Assembly (NCBI GenBank): GCA_025357945.1
Contig: JANYLJ010000056.1
Span: 1 to 60,645, forward strand
Source of the DNA: Gemmatimonadota bacterium
GTDB taxonomy: Bacteria; Gemmatimonadota; Gemmatimonadetes; Gemmatimonadales; GWC2-71-9
Length of the DNA stretch: 60,645 nt
Reading direction: 5' to 3'
The notes under the pieces are model-generated. The model ran no database searches, was not told the origin of the DNA, and saw only the letters and a program-made list of their open reading frames with translations. Both the position numbers and the translations under genes were made by a program. Below, one piece after another: positions 23,952 to 31,606 of this stretch; within the stretch, counting starts at the first letter, position 1; every line of letters starts with the position of its first letter.

Positions 23952-24557
23952 GTGAAGGAGTATTCCCGCCTCGCTCCGGAGTACGACACGAGGTGGTCGT
24001 TCTACATCGCGGCGACAACGAGCGCGACGTTAGCGCGATTGTCGGTGCCTCCAACCGGGCGGGTGCTCGACGTTGGCTGCGGCACTGGCGCCCTACTGCA
24101 ACAGCTCGCACGCAAATTCCCACAGGCCACGCTGGTTGGCGTGGACCCGGTGCCGGAGATGCTGGCAGTCGCCCGCGGACGAGTGCCGTCGAGCACGGAG
24201 CTCCGCGAGGGGTGGGCTGAGGAACTACCCTTCGAGGACAACGATTTTGACGTCGTCGTGTCGTGCAGCATGTTTCACTACGTCCGGCAGCCGGTCGCCA
24301 CACTTATGGAGTTGAGCCGTGTCCTCCGCCCGGGCGGCGAGCTTATCATAACCGACTGGTGCGGCGATTATCTGGCCTGCCGCGTTTACGATTGGTGGCA
24401 TCGCCTGTTCAGCCCGGCACATGTTAACGTTTACCGCGAGCGGGAGTGCCTCCGATTGCTCAAGGAGGCTGGGCATCCGCGGGCGCAGATTGAACGCTAC
24501 AAGATCAACTGGCTCTGGGGCCTGATGACCGTCAGGGTTACGAAAGATGCAGCCTGA
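23952..24557 (+). CDS. Class I SAM-dependent methyltransferase
   Basis: 201 residues from the GTG at 23952, with AGGAGG about 12 bases upstream; the spacing is loose but no better start is seen. Motifs: RVLDVGCGTGALLQQLAR (SAM binding), LVGVDPVPEMLAVARGR, then LPFEDNDFDVVVSCSMFHYV and LRPGGELIITDW, as in UbiE/Methyltransf_11 proteins. It lacks the Cys set of ArsM. It follows merA by 89 bases in the same direction and may be the last functional gene of the mer operon. Substrate unknown; a lipid, quinone or small-molecule role is more likely than methylation of mercury. Confidence 0.85.
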   Translation: MKEYSRLAPEYDTRWSFYIAATTSATLARLSVPPTGRVLDVGCGTGALLQQLARKFPQATLVGVDPVPEMLAVARGRVPSSTELREGWAEELPFEDNDFDVVVSCSMFHYVRQPVATLMELSRVLRPGGELIITDWCGDYLACRVYDWWHRLFSPAHVNVYRERECLRLLKEAGHPRAQIERYKINWLWGLMTVRVTKDAA

Positions 24558-24680
24558 CTACGGCGTGCAGCGGCCAGCCCGCGCCCGCCAGTTACGACGC
24601 GCGGCCGTTCTCGCTGACCACCCGTTCACCCTGATGCCGCCATTGGCGGCGCCGAATGATTCGTCAACCCGAGGAGAAGC

Positions 24681-25040
24681 GACCACGCATCCCCTCCGAT
24701 TCGATGGCCACGGCATGACCTGCAGCGGCGGCACGAAGCATCGACACCGAGCGGATGGCGCGCTGAATTCGCCGGTCCAGGAACCACCACGAAAATGACC
24801 ACGACACCCGAAGATGCCCACGCCGGCCACGCGACACCGGGCGGGCAGGCCGCGATGGTCCGCGACATGCGCAACCGTTTCTGGATCTGCTTCATCTTCA
24901 CCGTGCCAATCCTCTTCTACTCACCGATGGGACTCTTCACTCCGCCCCAGCCACCATTTGGCCTGAAACGCAATCTGTGGTTGTTCATCTTCGCGACGCT
25001 CGCGATCGTCTATCCGAGCTGGCCGTTCTTCGTGTCCGCC
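24681..25040 (+). pseudogene. 5' remnant of a metal-translocating P-type ATPase
   Basis: Bases 24681-24771 carry a decayed HMA motif: GHGMTCSG, then after a one-base shift ARSID. From the ATG at 24795 the frame reads HAGHATPGG, MRNRFWICFIFTVPILFYSPMG and NLWLFIFATLAIVYPSWPFF. This is the His-rich leader and first two membrane helices of CopB/ZntA-like P1B ATPases. It stops at about residue 82 where an IS3-family sequence takes over in the same frame. The phosphorylation, ATP-binding and CPX segments, over 500 residues, are missing. The gene was probably part of the metal cluster before the insertion and deletion. Confidence 0.82.
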
Positions 25041-25327
25041 TGGTGCGACGAACACGGCGTGCGACTCCATCACATCCAGCCGGGGAAACCGAACCAGAAC
25101 GCCTTTATCGAGCGCTTCAACCGGACGTACCGCACGGAAGTGCTCGACGCCTGGGTCTTCACCTCGCTGGCGCGGGTACGAGAAGTGACGGAGGAATGGC
25201 TGGAGATGTACAACACGGAGCGGCCGCATGGCAGCCTCGGTGGCGTGCCGCCTCGCACCTGTTTGCCGAGGCTCATCGCGGTGTGACAGTCTAACTATGA
25301 ACTGTGTCCTTGACGGGGAAGCTTACG
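25041..25327 (+). mobile_element. 3' remnant of an IS3-family insertion sequence
   Basis: The frame continues from the ATPase stub as WCDEHGVRLHHIQPGKPNQNAFIERFNRTYR, EVLDAWVFTSLARVREVTEEWLEMYNTERPHGSLGGVPP and stops at 25286. This is the C-terminal quarter of the DDE transposase OrfB of the IS3 family, including the last catalytic Glu in FIERFNRTYR. OrfA, most of OrfB and the left end are absent. The bases after the stop (GAACTGTGTCCTTGACGGGG near 25299-25318) resemble IS3-type right-end repeats, but no matching left end is present. The element is dead. Confidence 0.82.
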
Positions 25328-25475
25328 GATCGACGGAGCGGAACCGGGAGTGCCGATGTTCCGGCTCCGGGGCGCCCGCGGGCTCATCGGAGATAGCAAG
25401 TCCACGAGCGCGGCGACGACGGCCGCGGGGACCGGCCGCCGCGGCCGAATTCTTGACCCTGCCCCGGAGTTGACG

Positions 25476-27131
25476 ATGACCGTGGACCCAGCAGCCGGAA
25501 CACTCGCCGACCCTGGCCACCTCACCGACATTCCCAGGTTGATGACCGCGTACTTTGCGGCGGTGCCCGACCCGGCCGTCGCTGCGCAGCGCGTCGTCTT
25601 CGGCACCTCGGGCCACCGTGGTTCGGCGTTCGATACGTCGTTCAACGAAGGGCACATCCTGGCCATCACGCAGGCGATCTGTCACTACCGCCGTGCCCAC
25701 GCCATCGACGGTCCGCTCTTCCTCGGCATCGACACGCACGCGCTCTCCGCATCGGCCTTCGTGACCGCGCTCGAGGTGCTGGCTGCGAACAATGTCGACG
25801 TGATGATTGATGATCGCGACGGCTACACACCCACGCCGGTTATTTCACACGCAATTCTCGCGTACAATCGCGGTCGGTCAACCGGACTGGCCGATGGCAT
25901 CGTGATCACTCCCTCCCACAATCCGCCGAGTGATGGTGGCTTCAAGTACAATCCGCCAAACGGCGGCCCGGCAGACACGCGCGTCACCACCTGGATCGAG
26001 CGAGAAGCGAACACACTGCTCACCGATGGTGGCATCGGCGTCAAGCGCATCCCGTTCGATCGGGCGCGTCACGCCGCGAGTACGCGCCGATACGATTACA
26101 TGGACAGCTACATTCGTGATCTGGGTAATGTCATCGATTTCGACCGGATGCGGAGCGCCCGGCTGTCGCTAGGGGTCGATCCACTTGGCGGCGCCGGGGT
26201 GCATTACTGGGGCATGATCAGCGAGCGCTATCGCGTGCCAGTCACGGTCGTAAGTGATGAGGTCGATCCCACCTTTCGCTTCATGACGCTCGACTGGGAC
26301 GGCAAGATCCGCATGGATTGCTCCTCGCCGTACGCCATGCAGCGGCTGATCCAGCTCAAGGATCGCTTTGACGTCGCCTGGGCGTGCGACACCGATCATG
26401 ACCGGCACGGGGTGGTTGCCGGGAGCAGCGGCCTGCTCGATCCGAACGCCTATCTCGCCGTCGCAATTTCATATCTCTTTGGCCAGCGCTCGAATTGGCC
26501 CGCCGCGGCCGGCATCGGCAAGACGATTGTCAGCAGCAGCATGATCGACCGTGTTGCCGCGCACCTGAAACGCCCGCTCATGGAAGTGCCGGTAGGATTC
26601 AAGTGGTTTGTCGATGGTCTGGGCGATGCGTCGCTCGCGTTCGCTGGCGAGGAAAGCGCGGGCGCCGTCTTTCTGCGTCGCAATGGTACGGTGTGGACCA
26701 CCGACAAGGACGGCATCGTGCTCGGCCTGCTGGCCGCAGAAATGACCGCGGTGACGGGGCGCGATCCAGGTGAACTCTACGCCAACCTGATACGGGAACT
26801 CGGCGTCACCACGTATCAGCGGATCGACGCACCGGCGACGTCGGCGCAGAAAGCCATTCTTGCCCAGTTAACAGCCGCCGCGATCAACGATCGCGAACTG
26901 GCAGGCGACCCGATCGAACAGGTGCTGGTCGAGGCGCCGGGGAACCATGTGAGAATCGGCGGGCTGAAGATCGTCACCCGGAATGGCTGGTTCGCGGTGC
27001 GCCCATCGGGTACGGAAGACGTGCACAAGTTGTACGCCGAAAGCTTTCGCGGTACCGAGCACTTGCACCGTATTCAGGCGGAGGCCCAGGCGATGATTGT
27101 GCGCGTGCTCCAAGCCGGTACCGCGAACTGA
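25476..27131 (+). CDS. pgm: Phosphoglucomutase (alpha-D-glucose phosphate-specific)
   Basis: 551 residues from the ATG at 25476 with GGAG seven bases upstream. VVFGTSGHRGSAFDTSFNEGHI near 40-61, the phosphoserine loop ITPSHNPP (Ser147), the metal loop ACDTDHDRHG, the sugar loop GEESAG, and the phosphate loop AVRPSGTED are all present. It interconverts glucose-1-phosphate and glucose-6-phosphate in the cytosol for glycogen or polysaccharide metabolism. Full length and intact, starting about 150 bases after the IS remnant. Convergent with the glycoamylase-like gene, whose stop lies 14 bases beyond. Confidence 0.96.
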   Translation: MTVDPAAGTLADPGHLTDIPRLMTAYFAAVPDPAVAAQRVVFGTSGHRGSAFDTSFNEGHILAITQAICHYRRAHAIDGPLFLGIDTHALSASAFVTALEVLAANNVDVMIDDRDGYTPTPVISHAILAYNRGRSTGLADGIVITPSHNPPSDGGFKYNPPNGGPADTRVTTWIEREANTLLTDGGIGVKRIPFDRARHAASTRRYDYMDSYIRDLGNVIDFDRMRSARLSLGVDPLGGAGVHYWGMISERYRVPVTVVSDEVDPTFRFMTLDWDGKIRMDCSSPYAMQRLIQLKDRFDVAWACDTDHDRHGVVAGSSGLLDPNAYLAVAISYLFGQRSNWPAAAGIGKTIVSSSMIDRVAAHLKRPLMEVPVGFKWFVDGLGDASLAFAGEESAGAVFLRRNGTVWTTDKDGIVLGLLAAEMTAVTGRDPGELYANLIRELGVTTYQRIDAPATSAQKAILAQLTAAAINDRELAGDPIEQVLVEAPGNHVRIGGLKIVTRNGWFAVRPSGTEDVHKLYAESFRGTEHLHRIQAEAQAMIVRVLQAGTAN

Positions 27132-27145
27132 GTGGACCGGCGACA

Positions 27146-28444
27146 TCATAGCCAGCCGCTGGCAAACCCCGCTCGCCGCAAGCCATTGACGAGGTACGGG
27201 CAGTGTCGCGTCAATCGCCACAATAAGCCCGTGCGATAATTTTCAATCATCAGAACGATCGGGCCCTGGCTGAGCCCGAAATGCCACGGCGATACCCAAG
27301 CGTCGGCATTGCCCGCTTTCTCCGGGAAGGTCGGATTAAACGACGCCTTGAATCCGTACGGATTCGACGCTGTCAATTGGGCCTCGTGGATACAATAGCC
27401 AAGCGCGGGCAACACGATCTCGGGCGCGAACGGCAACGACGCCACCACGGCCCACGGCGCGATGGTGCCGTCATCCGGTCCGTACGGTACGCCTCGCCCC
27501 ACGTAATCGAAAAACTGTCGCTCGATGCCGTTGACGCTCAGGGTCGTTGGACCCGGACCTTCGCTGGCGCTGATTCCCCAGCAATCGCGGCCGTAGGCGT
27601 CGAACTTCAGCGGGTTGTCGATCGCGTATTGTTGCTGCACATACGTAGCACGGCGACTGTTCTCGAAATAGTCGATGCCTTTCCCACGCATGAAGGCGTC
27701 CTGAATGCCGCGAAAGTCGATCCAGATATGTGAGAACTGGTGCGGGAACAATGGCCCCGCGTAAAGATACTCCCGTCCGTAAATGCGTTTCCATTCATAC
27801 GTGGAACACCACGCTGAGTAGCTGGTTTCCGGCAGCGGATGCGTGGGCGAGCCGAGCCCCAGCACATACAGCAGCAGCGCCTCATCGTAGCCTTCCCATC
27901 GGTATTTGAGAAAGCCGCCTTCGGGCGTCCAGCCGTGGGTAACGGTTGCGCCGCCATTTTGCGCCCATTGCCAATCGGCCCGGCGATAAAGCGCGTCGGC
28001 CAAGGAGCGGATCTCCCGCTCGTCGGGCGTATCCGCATCAAAATAGAGTCGCGCCGTCAACGCGCCGGCCAGCAGAAACGTGCTGTCCACCGTTGACAGC
28101 TCGCATTGCCAGGCGCGCCGTCCGGTCTGCATGTCGAGAAAATGATAGTAGAAGCCATGGTAGCCGGTGGCGTCGGGCTCCGGACCTTGCGGGCTGCTCC
28201 AAAAGAACCGCAACGTCAGGAGCGTTCGATCTACTGCGGCGGCACGCGACATATACCCGCGCTCGACCCCAACGGGATAGGTCGCCAGCGCGAGGCCGGT
28301 GGCGGCGATGCTCGCGGGCCAGTCCGGCGCTGTCTTGTCGATCACCAATCCATTGGCGGCACTCGCCTCATACAGGAAGTAGTTGAACGATTCGTGCTGG
28401 AGCTTTTCCAGGTCGGCATCGGTGGTTGGCTGTCGGTGGCGCAT
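27146..28444 (-). CDS. Glycoamylase-like (PF10091) beta-glucanase
   Basis: 432 residues from the ATG at 28444 with CGGAGAAA upstream. (Alpha/alpha)6-barrel pattern of the glycoamylase-like domain: ESFNYFLYEASAANGLVIDKT near the start, GYHGFYYHFLDMQTGRRAWQCELSTVDSTFLLAG, YDEALLLYVLGLGSPTHPLP, YEWKRIYGREYLYAGPLFPHQFSHIWIDFRGIQDAF and ENYRTGLLWRL at the end. Characterised relatives are beta-1,2-glucanases (GH144), and the domain is also found in cyclic beta-1,2-glucan synthases. No signal peptide is seen from this start, which argues for a cytosolic enzyme that degrades imported oligosaccharides. The glucose-phosphate enzyme next door fits. Confidence 0.85.
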   Translation of the reverse strand: MRHRQPTTDADLEKLQHESFNYFLYEASAANGLVIDKTAPDWPASIAATGLALATYPVGVERGYMSRAAAVDRTLLTLRFFWSSPQGPEPDATGYHGFYYHFLDMQTGRRAWQCELSTVDSTFLLAGALTARLYFDADTPDEREIRSLADALYRRADWQWAQNGGATVTHGWTPEGGFLKYRWEGYDEALLLYVLGLGSPTHPLPETSYSAWCSTYEWKRIYGREYLYAGPLFPHQFSHIWIDFRGIQDAFMRGKGIDYFENSRRATYVQQQYAIDNPLKFDAYGRDCWGISASEGPGPTTLSVNGIERQFFDYVGRGVPYGPDDGTIAPWAVVASLPFAPEIVLPALGYCIHEAQLTASNPYGFKASFNPTFPEKAGNADAWVSPWHFGLSQGPIVLMIENYRTGLLWRLTRHCPYLVNGLRRAGFASGWL

Positions 28445-28701
28445 ATCGATTTCTCCGTGGTCGGCTCCCACCTCCCCCGCGGCGAGACAGGGTGTCCTAG
28501 CCGCGCACGCGCTCCGCACAGACATTGCACGCGTTCTCCACCCGCTCCAGTCGTCAGCCTGGAACGCCGGCCCGAGGGCGATGCGTCTCCGGCGCCGGAA
28601 AGCCCCCCAGATCGCGGTATCGCAGATGAAGATAGGTGATGCGGTACCCGCTCGGTGGCTGGGCGGTTGCCCGCCGTGGACCGAAGGGCTACCGTTCCAC
28701 C

Positions 28702-29055
28702 ATGTTCCGGTCCTTCGCGGTCCTCATGCTGGTGTTGCAGGCGCGCCCATTCATGGGAGCGGCTGTCTGCCTTCATCAGGCGCTGGCGAACGATCAGAAG
28801 TCCGAGATGGCGATGCCGGGCACCGATCGTCACAAGGAATCGGTTCCGCATGCTCCGGGTACCGCCCCCACGCCGCGCTCCTCAGCGGACTGCCCGCTGG
28901 CACAACTTTGCGCCGTTCCCGCTGGTGCCGTCCTCTTTGCGACCGCTCCTGCTTCTCTCGCAACGACGGAAGCGGTGGCTCCTGTGCCGCCGTACACCGA
29001 CACGCTGCTCGCTGCCGACCCCACCGCGCCCCTCGTCCCACCGCCCAACAGCTGA
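28702..29055 (+). CDS. Small secreted Cys/Met/His protein ahead of cus operon
   Basis: 117 residues from the ATG at 28702; an in-frame ATG at 28636 would give an N-terminus without a signal peptide. A hydrophobic start (FAVLMLVLQ) leads to a processed region with KSEMAMPGTDRHKESVPH and a Cys pair CPLAQLC, then a Pro/Ala-rich end. Similar small proteins, often DUF2946-like, precede copper efflux operons and could bind metal in the periplasm. The family is not firmly recognised. It sits 96 bases before cusC in the same direction. Confidence 0.55.
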   Translation: MFRSFAVLMLVLQARPFMGAAVCLHQALANDQKSEMAMPGTDRHKESVPHAPGTAPTPRSSADCPLAQLCAVPAGAVLFATAPASLATTEAVAPVPPYTDTLLAADPTAPLVPPPNS

Positions 29056-29150
29056 CCTCAACACGCGCCTGTTTCCCGACCTGACGCGAACGCGCCCGGT
29101 CTGAACTCACGTATGCAGACCGTCCGTGGTCTGCGGTGTCGAGGTATGAC

Positions 29151-30434
29151 ATGTCCAGCTCCACGTTTCGCGGCATCACCGCCATGCTGGTGCTTTCCGG
29201 GTCGGTTCTTCCCGCATCCGCGCAGCCGCTGCCGGTGCCTGATACGCTACTGGCGCGCCTGACCCGGGAGGCGCTCACCACGAACTTCGCGATTGCGGCT
29301 CTCACGAACCGGGCGCGGGCGGCCGATGCGCGGGCTGTCACTGCCGGTGCCCTGCCGAATCCGATGTTGACAGTCGGCGTGATCGACCTCGCGCTGCCGC
29401 GGTTCGCGTTCCGGCAGTCCGACTTTACCGAGGTCGATGTCCAGGCCGAACAGGCGTTCCCTTGGCCCGGCACCTTGGCGGCGCGAACGCAGAGCGCACA
29501 AGCCGCGGCGCGCGCCACGACGGCCGGCCTTGAGGCGCAGAAACGCGACGTGATCGTTCGTGTGGCGCGGGTCTACTTCCGGTTGCGCTCTGTCGTCACC
29601 GCCGAAAGCCTGCTCGCCCGCCAACGGACGGTGCTCGACGCAGCGGTCCAGACCTCAACGTCGCGCTATTCGACCGGCGCCGTGCCACAGAGCGACCCGT
29701 TACAGGCGCGGGTCGCGGCCGCTCGCCTCGATGCAGATGCGACGGATCTCCGCGCCGAGGAAGCGACGCTCCGCGCCCAGCTGCGCTCCCTCCGCGGGCG
29801 ATCGAGGGCAGACACCGTGGCAGTCGCCGTCATTCGCCCAGAGGAAGCCGATTCCTTGATTGCCGCCGGTGATGCACAGCATGCCGGCGACCCGCCGCAC
29901 CTCGACCGGAGCCCACAAGTGACGGCACAACTCGCCGCCGAACAATCCGCGACCAGCTTGGCCCGCGCCGAGCGACTCGCGGCGAGACCGGAATTCACGC
30001 TCACCACCCGTTACGGTGCGAGGCCGCTGGGCGTGGACTTCTTCACCGCGATGGTCGGCGTGCGCCTGCCGCTGTGGCGTGGTCGAACACCTGCACGCAT
30101 GGCCGAAGCAGCTGAAGCAGAGGCCGCAGCAGCACGCGACGCGGTGGCCGACACGAGAGCGAACCTGCGCGCCGAATGGGATGCGACGATCGCGTCAGCC
30201 AGCGCCAACCGCGAGCGGCTCGACATTCTCGTCCATCGCGTGCTGCCACCCGCAGACGCTGCAGTGGACGCGGCGCTTCGAGCGTACTCGCTGGGCGGCG
30301 CCGATATCAGTGCCGTACTCACGGCGCAGGAAGCGCGCTACCGGGCACAGGTCGCGATCGCCCAGAACGTGGCCGAGCACCTCACCCATCTCGTCCTCCT
30401 GGTCCAACTGGCAGCGCCGGAGGTCGGCTCATGA
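29151..30434 (+). CDS. cusC: CusC-type outer-membrane efflux protein (TolC family)
   Basis: 427 residues from the ATG at 29151, which has GAGG six bases upstream; a GTG at 29136 is an alternative. A signal peptide ends at SAQPLP. Two copies of the OEP helical hairpin pattern are seen: long Ala/Arg/Glu helices (TRARAADARAVTAG, AQAAARATTAGLEAQKRDVIVRVARVYF and the matching second half EAEAAAARDAVADTRANLRAEWDATIASA). It forms the trimeric channel through the outer membrane for the RND pump encoded next. Its stop overlaps the cusB ATG by three bases. Confidence 0.88.
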   Translation: MSSSTFRGITAMLVLSGSVLPASAQPLPVPDTLLARLTREALTTNFAIAALTNRARAADARAVTAGALPNPMLTVGVIDLALPRFAFRQSDFTEVDVQAEQAFPWPGTLAARTQSAQAAARATTAGLEAQKRDVIVRVARVYFRLRSVVTAESLLARQRTVLDAAVQTSTSRYSTGAVPQSDPLQARVAAARLDADATDLRAEEATLRAQLRSLRGRSRADTVAVAVIRPEEADSLIAAGDAQHAGDPPHLDRSPQVTAQLAAEQSATSLARAERLAARPEFTLTTRYGARPLGVDFFTAMVGVRLPLWRGRTPARMAEAAEAEAAAARDAVADTRANLRAEWDATIASASANRERLDILVHRVLPPADAAVDAALRAYSLGGADISAVLTAQEARYRAQVAIAQNVAEHLTHLVLLVQLAAPEVGS

Positions 30435-31606
30435 AAATACGTTCGCCTCTTGCCGCCCTGGCGATGCTCATCAGCGCTTGCGCTCCCCGCAAGCAGTCGG
30501 AATCCAAGCCACCGGCGGACACCATGGCGAGCACGGCGGGGATGCCCGGCATGGCCATGCCGGCGACGAACGCCAGCGATTCGGGATCGGTCGGTGTCGA
30601 TCGCGCGGTGACCGCCCGCGAAGGGATTTCGTTTGCGCGCGCCACCGTGGCACCGATCCGGAACGACGTGCTGCTCGGCGGCACCGTCGCATATCCGGAA
30701 TCGAGTCGGCAGGTCGTCACCACCCGAGTCAACGGATGGGTCGAAACGCTGAATGCCGACTACGTCGGAAAGCCGGTACGCGCCGGGGACGCATTGCTCA
30801 CGCTCTACGCCCCGGAACTGGTTGGCGCGGAGGAAGAGTACCTGACCGCGCGATGGCTCGGCGACTCCGCGCTCACGATCGCCGCCAGGCGGCGACTCAG
30901 CGTGTGGAACCTGCCCGCCGACCAGCTCGCAGCAGTAGATAGCGCTGGCGTGTCACGGCGTACGCTCACGCTCACCGCTCCCCGCAACGGTGAGATCGCC
31001 GAGAAGATGGTGACCGCTGGGCAAGCAGTGCGTGCTGGCGATGCCCTTCTCGTGATCGCAGATCGCGCGACACTATGGGTGAATGCCGCCGTCCACGAGA
31101 CGGATGCGTCAGTCATACGAATTGGCACACCGGTCGCGCTCACCGTTCGAGGGCTGCCCGGCCGTACTTGGCGTGGCCGGGTCACTTTTCTGCAACCGAC
31201 CGCGGATTCGAACACCCGCACTCTGACGGCGCGCATCGAGGTGGCCAACAGGGATGGCCAATTGCGCCCCGGCATGTACGCCACTGTTGCCGCAGCTCCG
31301 GCGGGTCGGCGCGCGCTCAGCGTGCCGCTGACAGCGGTCCTGCCAACTGGCACACGCAACCTTGTCTTCGTCAATCGGGGCGATGGCCGATTTGTGCCGC
31401 GCGACGTGCAGGTCGGGGTCCGGGGCGACTCACTGATTGAAATCGTTTCCGGCCTGCGACCCGGCGACGAAGTCGTCGCTTCGGCGACCTATCTGATCGA
31501 TTCTGAGTCCAACCTCGCGGCGGCGATGCAAGGGTTGATGCTGCAGATGGGCATGCGCCCCGGTGGCGGCCAGCCGCGCCCGTCAGGAAAGGATCGGGCG
31601 CCATGA
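30431..31606 (+). CDS. cusB: CusB-type periplasmic adaptor of RND metal efflux
   Basis: 391 residues. Lipoprotein signal LAMLISAC (Cys17), then a Met-rich segment TAGMPGMAMPATN that could carry Cu(I)/Ag(I). The barrel-sandwich hybrid region is VTTRVNGWVETLNADYVGKPVRAGDALLTLYAPELVGAEEEYL, the second lipoyl half LTAPRNGEIAEKMVTAGQAVRAGDALLVIADRATLWVNAAVHE, then a beta-barrel and membrane-proximal domain. It links CusA to CusC and passes metal to the pump. Overlaps neighbours by four bases on each side. Confidence 0.9.
   Translation: MKIRSPLAALAMLISACAPRKQSESKPPADTMASTAGMPGMAMPATNASDSGSVGVDRAVTAREGISFARATVAPIRNDVLLGGTVAYPESSRQVVTTRVNGWVETLNADYVGKPVRAGDALLTLYAPELVGAEEEYLTARWLGDSALTIAARRRLSVWNLPADQLAAVDSAGVSRRTLTLTAPRNGEIAEKMVTAGQAVRAGDALLVIADRATLWVNAAVHETDASVIRIGTPVALTVRGLPGRTWRGRVTFLQPTADSNTRTLTARIEVANRDGQLRPGMYATVAAAPAGRRALSVPLTAVLPTGTRNLVFVNRGDGRFVPRDVQVGVRGDSLIEIVSGLRPGDEVVASATYLIDSESNLAAAMQGLMLQMGMRPGGGQPRPSGKDRAP

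Noticed and set aside
24795-25286. Chimeric 163-residue protein as a novel membrane transposase
   Set aside because: Each half is an ordinary fragment of a different known family and both lack essential parts; a join after insertion and deletion explains it.
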